DNA of 64,000 bases from Mycolicibacterium sp. P1-18 (GCF_008329535.1 NZ_NPKR01000014.1:1-64000); one strand, 5' to 3'. Positions 32,447-41,418 are shown, numbered from the stretch's first letter. The notes: generated by a model from the sequence alone, not told the origin. Made by a program: numbers and translations.

Positions 32447-33790
32447 ATGCCATTGGCCGAGGGGGCGACGTTCGCTGGGTACGTCATCGTGCGGATGCTG
32501 GGTTCGGGCGCGATGGGCGAGGTGTACCTGGCGCAGCATCCCCGGTTGCCGCGTCAGGACGCGTTGAAGGTGATGGCGCAGACGGTCTCGAGTGACGACG
32601 AGTACCGGGAACGGTTCAACCGCGAGGCCCAGAACGTCGCGACGCTGTGGCACCAGAACATCGTCGGCGTCCACGACCGCGGTGAGGAGGACGGCCGGCT
32701 GTGGATCGCGATGGACTATGTCGAGGGCGTCGACGCGGGGCAACTGCTGCAGGAGAAGGACTACCGCCGCGGAATGCCGCCGGCCGACGTCGTGCGGATC
32801 GTCACCGCGGTGGCCGACGCCCTGGACTACGCGCACCAACGCCAGCTGCTGCACCGTGACGTCAAACCCGCGAACATCCTGCTGGCCAACCTGGACTCCG
32901 AACGTTGGCGGGCTCTGCTGGCGGACTTCGGAATCGCGCGCCGGGTGGACGACGCCAGCGGGCTGACCGAGACGAACATGGCGGTCGGTACGGTCGCCTA
33001 TGCCGCCCCCGAACAGTTGATGGGTCAGACCCTCGACGGACGCGCCGACCAGTACTCGCTCGCGGCAACGGCTTTCGAGCTGCTGACCGGAACGCACATG
33101 TTTCAGGACCGCAACCCGGCCGTCGTCATCAGCCGCCACGTGAGCGCACCGCCGCCGGCGATCGCCGAGCGCAAGCCCGAGCTGTCCGACTTGGGTCCGG
33201 TGCTGTCCAAGGCGCTGGCGAAGACGCCGGCCGACCGCTACGACAGTTGCAGCGCGTTCGCCGCCGCGCTGGCCCGCCATCTCGACGGGCAGGGGGACGT
33301 GTCCGACGTCGGAGACACGGTGCTGGCGAGCCGCTTCGGGGCCTCGGAATCCGCCGGTCGGACCGCGCGCAGTCGGAGGTGGTGGCTGGGCGTGGCCGCC
33401 GCGGTCGTGGTCGGGCTGCTGCTGATCGGCGGCGTCGTCACGGGCATCCTGATCGCCCGCGACCAGAGCAGCCGGGTCGCGCAACCGGCACCCTCGGTGC
33501 CGGCGATGCCGGTGGTGCTCGTCGGCGCGGACTGCCAGGTGCTCGGTGCCGCAGGCATTTCCGACACCGGCCAGAAGGCCTACTGCGCGAAGCTGCCGCC
33601 GGCGAACACCATCATGTGGTCACTGGTCTCGGGCGTCGTCCCGTCCCCGACCGTCACCCCCGGACCTGACGACGAGGTCTACCCCGACGGCATCGAGGAA
33701 CAGGTGCGCGTCTGCGTCCAGCAGACGGGCCAGTCGCGGGTGGAGTGCCGCGACGACATCCGGCGCGGCAACCTGTACGGGCCCGCCTGA
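32447..33790 (+). CDS. Serine/threonine protein kinase, PknF-like
   Basis: A 447-residue membrane kinase. The kinase domain covers residues 12-270, with the glycine loop GSGAMGEVY, the catalytic loop HRDVKPANI and the metal loop DFGIARR, followed by GTVAYAAPEQL. One membrane segment lies near residue 308 (VAAAVVVGLLLIGGVVTGIL), and an extracellular C-terminal domain of about 120 residues with four cysteines follows. The N-terminus MPLAEGATFAGY matches PknF closely. TAGGAT 7 nt before ATG 32447 supports this start and a leaderless message. The external domain differs from PknF and may sense a wall ligand. Confidence 0.9.
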   Translation: MPLAEGATFAGYVIVRMLGSGAMGEVYLAQHPRLPRQDALKVMAQTVSSDDEYRERFNREAQNVATLWHQNIVGVHDRGEEDGRLWIAMDYVEGVDAGQLLQEKDYRRGMPPADVVRIVTAVADALDYAHQRQLLHRDVKPANILLANLDSERWRALLADFGIARRVDDASGLTETNMAVGTVAYAAPEQLMGQTLDGRADQYSLAATAFELLTGTHMFQDRNPAVVISRHVSAPPPAIAERKPELSDLGPVLSKALAKTPADRYDSCSAFAAALARHLDGQGDVSDVGDTVLASRFGASESAGRTARSRRWWLGVAAAVVVGLLLIGGVVTGILIARDQSSRVAQPAPSVPAMPVVLVGADCQVLGAAGISDTGQKAYCAKLPPANTIMWSLVSGVVPSPTVTPGPDDEVYPDGIEEQVRVCVQQTGQSRVECRDDIRRGNLYGPA

Positions 33791-33799
33791 GCGGGCCGG

Positions 33800-35335
33800 T
33801 CAGTCCAGGGGGCCGACGACGCCTTCGGCGGCACGGACCAGCGCACCCGAGCGGGCCAGCCCCACGGCCGCGGCGATCTCCGGTGCCAGGAAGCGATCCG
33901 GGCCCGGGCCCTCGACGCGCTCGCGCAGCACGCCGATCACCGCGCCCGTCGCCGGTGACGGTGTCAGCGGGTGGCGCATGTCCAATCCCCGTGCGGCGGT
34001 AAGCACTTCGATTGCCAGCACGGTGGTGAGCCCGTCGACGGCGCGGCGGAGCTTGCGGGCGGCCGACCAGCCCATCGAGACGTGGTCCTCCTGCATGGCC
34101 GACGACGGAATCGAGTCGGCGCTGGCTGGCGCGGCCAGTCGCTTGAGCTCGGAGACGATGCCGGCCTGGGTGTACTGCGCGATCATGTGACCGCTGTCGA
34201 CCCCGGGATCGTGGGCGAGGAACGGGTTGAGGCCGTGGCTGCGGTTGACGTCGAGGAAGCGGTCGGTGCGCCGCTCGCTGATGCTGGCGACGTCGGCGAC
34301 CACGATGGCCAGGAAGTCCAGGACGTAGGCCACGGGGGCGCCGTGGAAGTTGCCGTTGGACTCGACGCGACCGTCGAGGGTGACCACGGGATTGTCGATG
34401 ACACTGGCGAGTTCGCGCTCGGCGACCATCCGGGCGTGGGCCGCGGTGTCGCGGGCCGCACCCGCGACCTGCGGTGCGCAGCGCAGCGAGTAGGCGTCCT
34501 GGACGCGGGTGCAGTCGGGGGTCCGGTGACTGGCGACGACCCCGGAGTCGGCGAGCAGCCGGGTCATGTTGGCCGCGGCCGCGGCCTGGCCGGGGTGGGG
34601 GCGCAACTGCTGCAGGTCGGCGGCGAAGACGCGGTCGGTGCCGAGTTGGCCCTCGACGCTCATCGCGGCCGCGACGTCGGCCAGTCGCAGCAGGTCCTCG
34701 AGGTCGGCCAGCGCGAGGACCAGTTGGCCGAGCATTCCGTCGGTGCCGTTGATGAGGGCCAGGCCCTCCTTCTCGGCCAGCGTGACGGGGGACAGGCCGT
34801 GCTCCGCCAGCGCCTGCGCCGACGGCTTGATCTCCCCGGTGCGGGTGCGTACGTAACCCTCGCCCATCACCGAAAGTGCAACGTGCGCAAGCGGTGCCAG
34901 GTCACCGGAGCAGCCGAGGCTGCCGTACTCGTGGACCACCGGCGTCAGCCCGGTGGAGAGCAGGTCCGCATAGGCCTGGGCGGTGTCGCGGCGAACCCCG
35001 GTGCGGCCCGAGGCCAGCGTCGAGAGCCGCAGCAGCATCATCGCGCGGATGACCTCGCGTTCGACCTCGGGACCCGAGCCCGCCGCGTGCGAGCGAATCA
35101 GGCTGCGCTGCAGCTGGGTGCGGCTCTCCTTGGGAATGTGCCGTGTCGCCAACGCGCCGAAGCCGGTCGAGACGCCGTACACCGGGGTCGGGTCGTTGGC
35201 CAGCGCCTCGATCGTCGCGCGGCTGGCGTGGATGGCGGCGGCCGCCTCCTCGGAGAGCACCACCTGGGCGTCCTCGCGGGCGACTGCCACCACGTCGCCG
35301 AAGCTGACCGGTCCTATGCCGACGGTCACGGTCAT
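33800..35335 (-). CDS. hutH: Histidine ammonia-lyase
   Basis: A 511-residue ammonia-lyase of the MIO family. The catalytic tyrosine segment is YGVSTGFGALA (near residue 53). The MIO triad is at residues 142-144 in LGCSGDLAPL, where the usual Ala is Cys (Cys-Ser-Gly). Length and the motifs SSAMQEDHVSMG and GNFHGAP fit HutH, which deaminates histidine to urocanate. No other hut gene is nearby, so the pathway must be completed elsewhere. CTCCTT (AAGGAG on the minus strand) lies 11 nt upstream of ATG 35335. Confidence 0.87.
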   Translation of the reverse strand: MTVTVGIGPVSFGDVVAVAREDAQVVLSEEAAAAIHASRATIEALANDPTPVYGVSTGFGALATRHIPKESRTQLQRSLIRSHAAGSGPEVEREVIRAMMLLRLSTLASGRTGVRRDTAQAYADLLSTGLTPVVHEYGSLGCSGDLAPLAHVALSVMGEGYVRTRTGEIKPSAQALAEHGLSPVTLAEKEGLALINGTDGMLGQLVLALADLEDLLRLADVAAAMSVEGQLGTDRVFAADLQQLRPHPGQAAAAANMTRLLADSGVVASHRTPDCTRVQDAYSLRCAPQVAGAARDTAAHARMVAERELASVIDNPVVTLDGRVESNGNFHGAPVAYVLDFLAIVVADVASISERRTDRFLDVNRSHGLNPFLAHDPGVDSGHMIAQYTQAGIVSELKRLAAPASADSIPSSAMQEDHVSMGWSAARKLRRAVDGLTTVLAIEVLTAARGLDMRHPLTPSPATGAVIGVLRERVEGPGPDRFLAPEIAAAVGLARSGALVRAAEGVVGPLD

Positions 35336-35428
35336 GGGTGGCGACTCTCCTTCTGCGGGGGACACGGGGGCCTGGCTAGCCCACCGTAGTCTCACCCCCT
35401 GAGGGGACGGACGCGATCGGCCAGCCGA

Positions 35429-35878
35429 TCAGGCCGTGACGTCGGCCGGGGTTTCCCGGCACCGCTCGCAGAGTCCCCAGTAGGTGACTTCGGCTTCCCG
35501 CACCTGGAAGCCGGAGCCGCCGGCGGGAGTCAGGCACGGCGCCTGCCCGACGGCGCAGTCGACGTCCTGCACCGTTCCGCAGGAGTCGCAGACCAGGTGA
35601 TGATGGTTGTCGCCGACGCGGCGCTCGTACAACGCGGCCGATCCCGCGGGTTCGAACCGGCGGATCAGACCGGCCCGCGTCAGATCGTTGAGCACCATGT
35701 AGACGGCCTGCGGGGACGTGCCGGGCAGGTCGCCGGAGATCAGCGTGAACACGGTCTCGGCAGTGGCATGCGGGGAGGATTCCAGCGCGCGCAGCACGGC
35801 CATTCGCCCCGAGGTGGCGCGCAGCGCGGCGCCACGCAACTCCTGCTTGTAGCGGCTGTTCGCGGCGGTCACGTCCAC
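35429..35878 (-). CDS. Fur family transcriptional regulator
   Basis: A 149-residue Fur protein. The winged helix includes PHATAETVFTLISG and TSPQAVYMVLNDL (residues about 37-70). The regulatory metal site HHHLVCDSC and the structural zinc pairs CDSC and CERC are present. Mycobacterial FurA proteins are usually beside katG; this one is divergent from dps. The GTG at 35878 gives the family-like N-terminus. An IdeR-like box and a perfect palindrome lie in the divergent gap, which suggests iron and/or peroxide control of both genes. Confidence 0.88.
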   Translation of the reverse strand: MDVTAANSRYKQELRGAALRATSGRMAVLRALESSPHATAETVFTLISGDLPGTSPQAVYMVLNDLTRAGLIRRFEPAGSAALYERRVGDNHHHLVCDSCGTVQDVDCAVGQAPCLTPAGGSGFQVREAEVTYWGLCERCRETPADVTA

Positions 35879-35882
35879 GGGG

Positions 35883-35901
35883 TCAGCTTAGCATGACCTA
35901 A
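35883..35901 (-). promoter_or_regulatory. IdeR/DtxR-like iron box near the fur start
   Basis: TCAGCTTAGCATGACCTAA matches the published mycobacterial IdeR consensus TTAGGTTAGSCTAACCTAA at 15 of 19 positions by eye. It lies 5 bp upstream of the fur start codon, where IdeR binding would block transcription or elongation. Confidence 0.4.
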
Positions 35902-35919
35902 CCAAACTATTGACTGGGT

Positions 35920-35946
35920 CGTTGTCTTGACTGACTCAAGACAACG
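35920..35946. promoter_or_regulatory. Perfect palindrome between fur and dps
   Basis: CGTTGTCTTGA, 5 nt, TCAAGACAACG is a perfect 11-5-11 inverted repeat. It overlaps the likely -35 of dps (TTGACT at 35927-35932, then TAGGGT at 35949). It is probably the operator of the adjacent Fur protein controlling both divergent genes. Confidence 0.65.
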
Positions 35947-35983
35947 GGTAGGGTGGTGACAGCTCGACCACTGAGGAGGAACG

Positions 35984-36472
35984 ATGACCATCACCAACCA
36001 CGACGTTCTCGCCGGCGAATTCGTCGCGTCCCCGGCACTTGCCGCGGACCTGCAGACCGTTCTCGTCGGCCTCCTGGAGTTGCAGAACCAGGCCAAGCAG
36101 GCGCACTGGACGCTCGTCGGCCCCAACTTCCGGTCCACCCACCTGGAACTCGACGAGCTCGTCGACGCCGCCCGCGACTACGCCGACACCGTCGCCGAAC
36201 GCATGCGCGCCCTCGAGTCCGTCCCCGACGGACGCACGGGCACCGTCGCCACCACCACCTCGCTCGAGGCCTTCCCCGCCGGTGAGGTGAGCGTCGAACG
36301 CGCCGTCGCGGTGATCGCCGACCGAATCCTCGGCGTGGTCAACGCGATTCGCGCCGTGCACGACGAGGTCGACGACCTGGACCCGACGAGTGCCGACATC
36401 CTGCACACCATCCTCGAGGGCCTGGAGAAGCAGCGGTGGATGTTCACCGCCCAGCTGCGCCACGTCTCCTGA
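35984..36472 (+). CDS. dps: Dps family DNA-binding ferritin
   Basis: A 162-residue Dps protein, close in length to mycobacterial Dps2. The intersubunit ferroxidase centre is visible: His in QAKQAHWTLVG (residue 41), Asp and Glu in HLELDELVDAARDYADTVAER (about 58-75). Dps oligomers oxidise and store iron and protect DNA in stress. GAGGAGG ends about 6 nt before ATG 35984. Divergence from fur with a shared palindrome indicates iron/oxidant control. It converges on the monooxygenase gene with no gap. Confidence 0.92.
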   Translation: MTITNHDVLAGEFVASPALAADLQTVLVGLLELQNQAKQAHWTLVGPNFRSTHLELDELVDAARDYADTVAERMRALESVPDGRTGTVATTTSLEAFPAGEVSVERAVAVIADRILGVVNAIRAVHDEVDDLDPTSADILHTILEGLEKQRWMFTAQLRHVS

Positions 36473-37963
36473 TCAGGTGACGGTCGCCGCCTCGACCAGC
36501 GACCAGTAGGCGCGCTCGCGCTCGGTGCCGTCGTTCGACGTGACGGCACCGAACGCGGCGGCGTCACCGGCGAATCTCGTCGCAGCCTCGGGCAGCGCAT
36601 CCGGACCCTGCAACCGGAAGCTGCTCGGGGCCAACGGGCCGAACAGCAGTGCGCGACGCAGATCCGGCCAGTCGTCCAGGCCTGGCTCGACACCCGCCGC
36701 CCGCGCGAAACCGACTGCCGCGACGTTCATTCGGCTCTTCTGAGGCAGGCCCCGCCTCGACCGGTAGACCTGAATCGCGCGACGCTGATCTGCGTCGGTC
36801 GGGGCCGCGATCGTCCCACCCCATGCGTAGGCGATCCATCGGGCCTGCAACTCCAACGGCACGAAATACCCGCCGGACTGGTCCCACATTCCCAGGAATG
36901 CCAGCCCGGGCAGATCGGGGTGGAAGGTGTGCCGGTCGGCGTCGAGGTGCACCGAGTCGAGGCCGACGAGCGCGCCGATCTCCTCGCTGAGAAACGGCAG
37001 GCTGAGGTCGAAGCCCGTGCCGAACAGGATGCCGTCGAACTCCTCGGCGTGCCCGTCGGCGAAGGTGACCGTGTTGCCGGACACCGAGGTCAGCCACGGC
37101 CGCACCGTGATTCGGCCCTCGGCGACCAGTGGCAGGTACTGCTGGCTGAGCGTGACCCCGGCGGCGAACAGCGACGGGTCGGGAGCGGGCGCACCGTACT
37201 GCTCGGGGCTGCCGCCGGCCTCGACGACGATCTCCCGGAGTTGGCGGTCGATCTCGCCTGCGGGTAGCGCCTCGGCCGCGAGTACGCCGTATCGGGTGAA
37301 GATCCGGTGGTCGGACGGCACGCCGGCCGCGAACTTCGGCAGCACGTAGCGCTGACGCCGCTGGGTGACGACCACGGTGGCCGCACCCTGCTGGGCGAGC
37401 TCGGTGGCCACCTCCAGCGCGCTGACCGCGCAGCCGGCGACCAGTATTCGCTTGTCCCGCAACGCCTCCGAACCCCGGTAGTAATAGGTGCTCGAGGTAC
37501 CCGCCGCGCCGGTGAACGTGTCGAGTCCGGGCACGGGCGGAATCGCCGGCGCGTGGAATCTGCCGCTGGCGACCACCACGCGGTCGAAGCGGCTCTCCTC
37601 GTCGCCGTGGCGCAGCAGCCAGCCGTCGCCGTCGCGGCCGAGGTAGTGGACCGGGGTGTCGAACCGGATCCGAGACGTCAGGCCGAACGTCTGCGCGTAC
37701 CGCCGAAGGTAGTCCAGCACGTCGGCGGCCGACGGGAAGACGTCGCGGCTCCGCGGTTCCAGGTCGGAGAAGGCGGTCAGGACACGACTGGTGTTGGTGT
37801 GCATGCCGGGCCACACGCCACTCGCGCCCGGCAGGCCCGCCCACTGCCCTCCGAGCACCGGGTCGCGCTCGAAGATCGTCGGCTCGAAGCCCTGCGCGAG
37901 AAGCCATCGCGCCGCGACGAGGCCGCCGGGTCCCGCACCGATCACGGCCACGTCTGCGGTCAT
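36473..37963 (-). CDS. Flavin-containing monooxygenase
   Basis: A 496-residue FAD/NADPH monooxygenase. The FAD dinucleotide fold is VAVIGAGPGGLVAARWL at residues 5-21. A second glycine motif for NADPH, usually GxSxxA/G, appears as VAGCAVSALEVATEL near residue 165, and ATG-like elements appear as GTGFDLSLPF near residue 310. It would oxygenate N- or S-containing or carbonyl substrates. The substrate is unknown; the neighbouring dps and amidohydrolase give no obvious pathway. Confidence 0.85.
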   Translation of the reverse strand: MTADVAVIGAGPGGLVAARWLLAQGFEPTIFERDPVLGGQWAGLPGASGVWPGMHTNTSRVLTAFSDLEPRSRDVFPSAADVLDYLRRYAQTFGLTSRIRFDTPVHYLGRDGDGWLLRHGDEESRFDRVVVASGRFHAPAIPPVPGLDTFTGAAGTSSTYYYRGSEALRDKRILVAGCAVSALEVATELAQQGAATVVVTQRRQRYVLPKFAAGVPSDHRIFTRYGVLAAEALPAGEIDRQLREIVVEAGGSPEQYGAPAPDPSLFAAGVTLSQQYLPLVAEGRITVRPWLTSVSGNTVTFADGHAEEFDGILFGTGFDLSLPFLSEEIGALVGLDSVHLDADRHTFHPDLPGLAFLGMWDQSGGYFVPLELQARWIAYAWGGTIAAPTDADQRRAIQVYRSRRGLPQKSRMNVAAVGFARAAGVEPGLDDWPDLRRALLFGPLAPSSFRLQGPDALPEAATRFAGDAAAFGAVTSNDGTERERAYWSLVEAATVT

Positions 37964-38013
37964 CGGATCACTGTCGCACGCCCGTCACGAGGTTCGGGGC
38001 GTAAGAAGGAATG

Positions 38014-39018
38014 ATGCGCATCATCACCGTCGAAGAACACTTCCACCATCCGGAGTCGGTGGCGCGGGTCCTCGAATTGTCGGGGGCGGGACCCATCACC
38101 CCCGACGCCGGGTTCGGCGACTTCCTCGGCACGTTCATGCCCGACCGCGAGTCCGCGGAGCGCCTCGCCGGCAAACGCCTGGCGCACATGGACAGCGCCG
38201 GCATCGACGTCCAGGTGGTCTCGCACGGCGCGAACAGCCCGGGCAACCTGGCGCATCCCGACGCCGTCGAGTTGTGCCGCACGGTGAACGACGCCCTGGC
38301 CCAGCAGATCTCGGAGCATCCCACCCGATTTCGGGGCTTCGCGACGCTGCCGCTCTACGACCCCGCCAAGGCGGCCGACGAGCTGCGGCGATGCGTCGAG
38401 GAGCTGGGGTTCGTGGGCGCCCTGACCCACGGAAGCATCGAGGGGGCCTTTCTCGACGACCCCAGGTTCGAACCGGTGCTCGCGACGGCCGAGGCCGTGA
38501 ACCTGCCGATCTACGTGCACCCCGGCATGCCGGAGAAGGCCGTCTCGACGCCGTACTACGCCGGCCAGTGGCCCGCGGCGGTGCACTTCCTGTTCGCCGG
38601 GCCGGCATTCGGCTGGCACGCCGAGGCGGGCATCCACGTCCTGCGGCTCATCCTCTCCGGCGCACTGGACCGACACCCCGGTCTGAAGCTGTTGAGCGGG
38701 CACTGGGGCGAGCTGGTGGCGGGCTGGCTGGACCGTCTCGACGAGGTCGTGGGGTGGTCCGACCAGATGGACCGGGCACCGAGCGAGTACTACCGCCAAC
38801 AGGTGTGGGCGACGCCGTCCGGGATGTTCAGCCAGAACCAGCTGAACTTCATCGTCGCCGAGATCGGCGCCGACCGGATCATCCACTCCGAGGACTACCC
38901 GTACGTGGTGCGGGACAACGTCTCCGAGTTCCTCGAAAAGGCCAATCTCACCGAGGAGCAGCGCACCGCGATCGCCCACCGCAACGCCGAGGCGTTGTTG
39001 GGGATGTCAGGGGAGTAG
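38014..39018 (+). CDS. Amidohydrolase 2 (ACMSD-like) family protein
   Basis: A 334-residue metal-dependent amidohydrolase of the ACMSD/gamma-resorcylate decarboxylase group. The zinc motif appears as TVEEHFHHPE at the N-terminus, in place of the usual HxH. The metal His in YVHPGMPEK near 170, GHWGELVAGWLDR near 230 and the catalytic Asp in IHSEDYPYV near 290 are present. Such enzymes decarboxylate or hydrolyse cyclic and aromatic acids. ATG 38014 is preferred to 38011 because AAGGA is immediately upstream. The stop overlaps the convergent broken GNAT gene by 12 bp. Confidence 0.82.
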   Translation: MRIITVEEHFHHPESVARVLELSGAGPITPDAGFGDFLGTFMPDRESAERLAGKRLAHMDSAGIDVQVVSHGANSPGNLAHPDAVELCRTVNDALAQQISEHPTRFRGFATLPLYDPAKAADELRRCVEELGFVGALTHGSIEGAFLDDPRFEPVLATAEAVNLPIYVHPGMPEKAVSTPYYAGQWPAAVHFLFAGPAFGWHAEAGIHVLRLILSGALDRHPGLKLLSGHWGELVAGWLDRLDEVVGWSDQMDRAPSEYYRQQVWATPSGMFSQNQLNFIVAEIGADRIIHSEDYPYVVRDNVSEFLEKANLTEEQRTAIAHRNAEALLGMSGE

Positions 39019-39914
39019 CAGGAAGACGTCGTCGAGCACCGACGGCCGGCCGGCTCGCCGGGCCGTCGCGCGCGACGCGTGGTTGTGCCCGTCGACGGTG
39101 CCGACCAACAGCCGATCGCCGGTTCGGCCGGCCGCCCAGGCGCGCTGCGCCGACGCGGCATAGCCGTGGCCGGCGAACTCGGCGTCGACGACCTCCTCGT
39201 TGACCTCGTCGCCCTCGATCCAGCCGATGCGACCCGGTGCCACGGCGAAGAGTCCGACGATCCTGTCCTGCAGCATGATTGCCCGAACCCGGTCCGCCGA
39301 GTGCCACTCGCGGACGTCGGCGGGATCGGCCGCCGGCACGTTGCGGGCCAGCTCCGGCGAGTCGACCACCAACCGCGCGTAGCGGCGACGCACCACTGTG
39401 AGCGCGTCCTCGACGTCGTCGAACGGCGCCAGCCGGACCCGGCCGTCGGGCGCAGGCACGTCGCGGTACCGCGCGAGGTGCACCCCTGGTCGACCAGCAC
39501 CCTGGGGCCGACGACGGTGCCGGGCCGCACCCGGAGGCGGGCGAATCGCGTCGCGAAGGCCGACCATTCGCGGTGGACGCAGTCCCGCAGCGCGTCGAGG
39601 TCGTCGAAGTCGTGGGCCACCACCTCGACGAAGGGTCTGGTGACGTCGCGGCCGTAGAAGCGGATTCCGCCCAGGAGCGCGCCGTGCGACGTCTCGACGA
39701 CGCGGTGGGCGTAGTCCGCCGCCCTCACCCCGGGCAGCGTCACGTGGTCGGTGAACAGCCGGACGTAGGCCGGATCGTCGACCTTGGCGAACTCGGCGTC
39801 CAGCCAGTGCGCCACGAGGTGCGCGCCCCGCGCGCCGAAGAGGTCGTGCGCAAGCTCCCGGTGCGCGCCGAGTGATCCGCCCAGAAGGCGCTGGTAGAGG
39901 TGCGATTTCTGCAT
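39007..39914 (-). pseudogene. GNAT-fold acetyltransferase gene with a frameshift
   Basis: The gene starts MQKSHLYQRLLGGSLGAHRE at 39914 and codes normally to about 39487 (GPRVLVDQG). The rest, from LARYRDVPAPDGRVRLAPF to the stop at 39007, is in the +1 frame. A run of four C (39483-39486; G on the coding strand) is where one base is missing. The combined product would be about 300 residues with two GNAT-like halves; the second contains AAGRTGDRLLVGTVDGHNHA, an acetyl-CoA-type segment. It could be a true loss, a slippery site or a sequencing error. Confidence 0.7.
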
Positions 39915-40012
39915 CGAGGCAAGAGCGTGCCACCGACCGGCGCTGGCGGCCACCGAATTAATCACCGGGGCCAATCGCGCGCATTGCGCCCTGCGGGCTC
40001 TATCGTGTCGCT

Positions 40013-40852
40013 GTGCCGGAGATGGATCGTCGAAACCTTCTGTTCATGTCGGGATTGGGCCTGTTGGCCGCGGCGATCCCACTTCCCACGGCGGGCGCCG
40101 CGCCGGCGGCGCCCGGCCCGGTGCCCGGGCCGCCGGAGTCGGCCACCCCCGCGTTCCTGTTCCACGACGAGTTCGACGGGCCCGCGGGCTCGGCGCCCGA
40201 CCCGTCGAGGTGGATCGTCTCCACCGCGCGCGAGACCATCAAGAACCCGGTGTTCTGGGACCGCCCGGAGAACATGGGGCAGTACCGCAACGACCGCCGC
40301 AACGTGTTCCTCGACGGCAACTCCAACCTGGTCATCCGTGCCACCAAGGAGAACGGCAAGTACTTCGGCGGCAAGCTCACCGGCACGTGGCGCGGCGGCA
40401 TCGGCCTCACGTGGGAGGCCCGGGTGAAGTTCGACTGCCTCACGCTTGGCTGCTGGCCGGCGTGGTGGCTGCTCAACAACGATCCCGTCCGCGGCGGCGA
40501 GATCGACCTCGTCGAGTGGTACGGCAACGGCAGTTGGCCCTCGGGCTCCACGGTGCACGCCCGCCTCGACGGCACGTCGTTCGCCACCCAGCCGTTCGAC
40601 GTGGACACCGCGTGGCACGTCTGGCGCTGCACCTGGACCGACGCGGGGATGTACTTCTGGCGCGATTACGCGCCGGGCATGGAGCCGTACTTCACCGTGC
40701 CGGCGAACTCCCTCGACGACTGGCCGTTCAACGACCCGGGCTATCAGCTGTCCCCGATGCTCAACCTCGCGGTTGCCGGTTCCGGTGGCGGAGATCCCGC
40801 CGGTGGCACGTACCCGGCGGACATGCTCGTCGACTGGGTGCGCGTCTGGTGA
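40013..40852 (+). CDS. Secreted GH16 family glycoside hydrolase
   Basis: A 279-residue exported beta-glucanase-type enzyme. The N-terminus MDRRNLLFMSGLGLLAAAIP is a twin-arginine signal, followed by a Pro/Ala-rich linker. The GH16 catalytic motif is GGEIDLVEWYGN (E-x-D-x-x-E, near residue 165). Segments WRGGIGLTWEARVKFD and WPAWWLLNND are typical of the jelly-roll fold. It would cleave beta-1,3 or mixed-linkage glucans outside the cell. TATCGT 6 nt before GTG 40013 favours that start and a leaderless message; ATG 40022 is an alternative. Confidence 0.87.
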   Translation: MPEMDRRNLLFMSGLGLLAAAIPLPTAGAAPAAPGPVPGPPESATPAFLFHDEFDGPAGSAPDPSRWIVSTARETIKNPVFWDRPENMGQYRNDRRNVFLDGNSNLVIRATKENGKYFGGKLTGTWRGGIGLTWEARVKFDCLTLGCWPAWWLLNNDPVRGGEIDLVEWYGNGSWPSGSTVHARLDGTSFATQPFDVDTAWHVWRCTWTDAGMYFWRDYAPGMEPYFTVPANSLDDWPFNDPGYQLSPMLNLAVAGSGGGDPAGGTYPADMLVDWVRVW

Positions 40853-40978
40853 TGAACCAGCCGGGGGCTCGTGAGCACCGTCACCCCGACTAGTTCGACT
40901 CGTGGCGGAATAAAACGCCGCTTCCGTTCGTCCGTTATGTCGAAGGACTAATGAACGTTTGGAAGAAGGAGCAGTCCC

Positions 40979-41218
40979 ATGAGTTCCAGTAGCACAAGGA
41001 CGTTCGCGGCGATCGCCGGTGGCGCCATGGTCACCCTCGGCATCGTCGGCGCGACCATCGCCCAGGCCGCCCCGGGCGCCGTAGCCGACTCCGAGATGTC
41101 GACGGGCACCACCAGCACCGTCACCACCGCGCCGGGAACGCCTCCAATCCCCATGGCGCAGCCCAGCATCAAGGGGCCTGCGCCCCTGCCCGTCGAAGAG
41201 CAGGGTCTGCCTGGCTGA
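40979..41218 (+). CDS. Small secreted mycobacterial protein
   Basis: A 79-residue protein with a signal peptide (TFAAIAGGAMVTLGIVGAT, cleavage near AQAAPGA) and AAGGAG 8 nt before the ATG. The mature part is Thr/Pro-rich and ends LPVEEQGLPG. No function recognised. A strong terminator follows at 41275. Confidence 0.65.
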   Translation: MSSSSTRTFAAIAGGAMVTLGIVGATIAQAAPGAVADSEMSTGTTSTVTTAPGTPPIPMAQPSIKGPAPLPVEEQGLPG

Positions 41219-41230
41219 CCCGTCGACGGA

Positions 41231-41250
41231 TACATAGCCCAAGCTATGTA
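41231..41250. promoter_or_regulatory. Perfect 8-4-8 palindrome
   Basis: TACATAGC, CCAA, GCTATGTA form a perfect inverted repeat between the small secreted protein gene and the terminator. It may be a regulator site or part of the 3' structure of that message. No matching copy was found elsewhere by eye. Confidence 0.35.
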
Positions 41251-41274
41251 GATTCGTGGGACCGATGTATGACC

Positions 41275-41306
41275 ATGGCCCCGGCGCTGATGTGCGCCGG
41301 GGCCAT
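41275..41306. terminator. Strong hairpin terminator
   Basis: ATGGCCCCGGCGC, 6 nt, GCGCCGGGGCCAT is a perfect 13-bp GC-rich stem. There is no long T tract, as is common in mycobacteria. It lies 57 bp after the small secreted protein stop and upstream of marR. Confidence 0.65.
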
Positions 41307-41400
41307 CGTCGTCTGCGGACTCCTTGCCCACGTGTGCTTTCCGGCGGCTGACAGGATGTTCGCAGGCTTGGTCGCCGATCGGCTAGATAGTGCCTCTACA

Positions 41401-41418
41401 TATTTATCGTGATATAAC
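41401..41418 (+). promoter_or_regulatory. Second marR promoter with operator half-sites
   Basis: TATTTATC (41401-41408) and GATATAA (41411-41417) resemble the inverted ATTTATATC/GATATAAAT pair at the mmpS/marR gap. TATAAC (41413-41418) lies 6 nt before GTG 41425, predicting a leaderless, autoregulated message. Confidence 0.45.

Noticed and set aside
35946..35950. SigF -10 box (GGGTA) in front of dps
   Set aside because: No GTTT at 15-17 nt upstream; the palindrome and TTGACT-TAGGGT spacing explain the promoter better.
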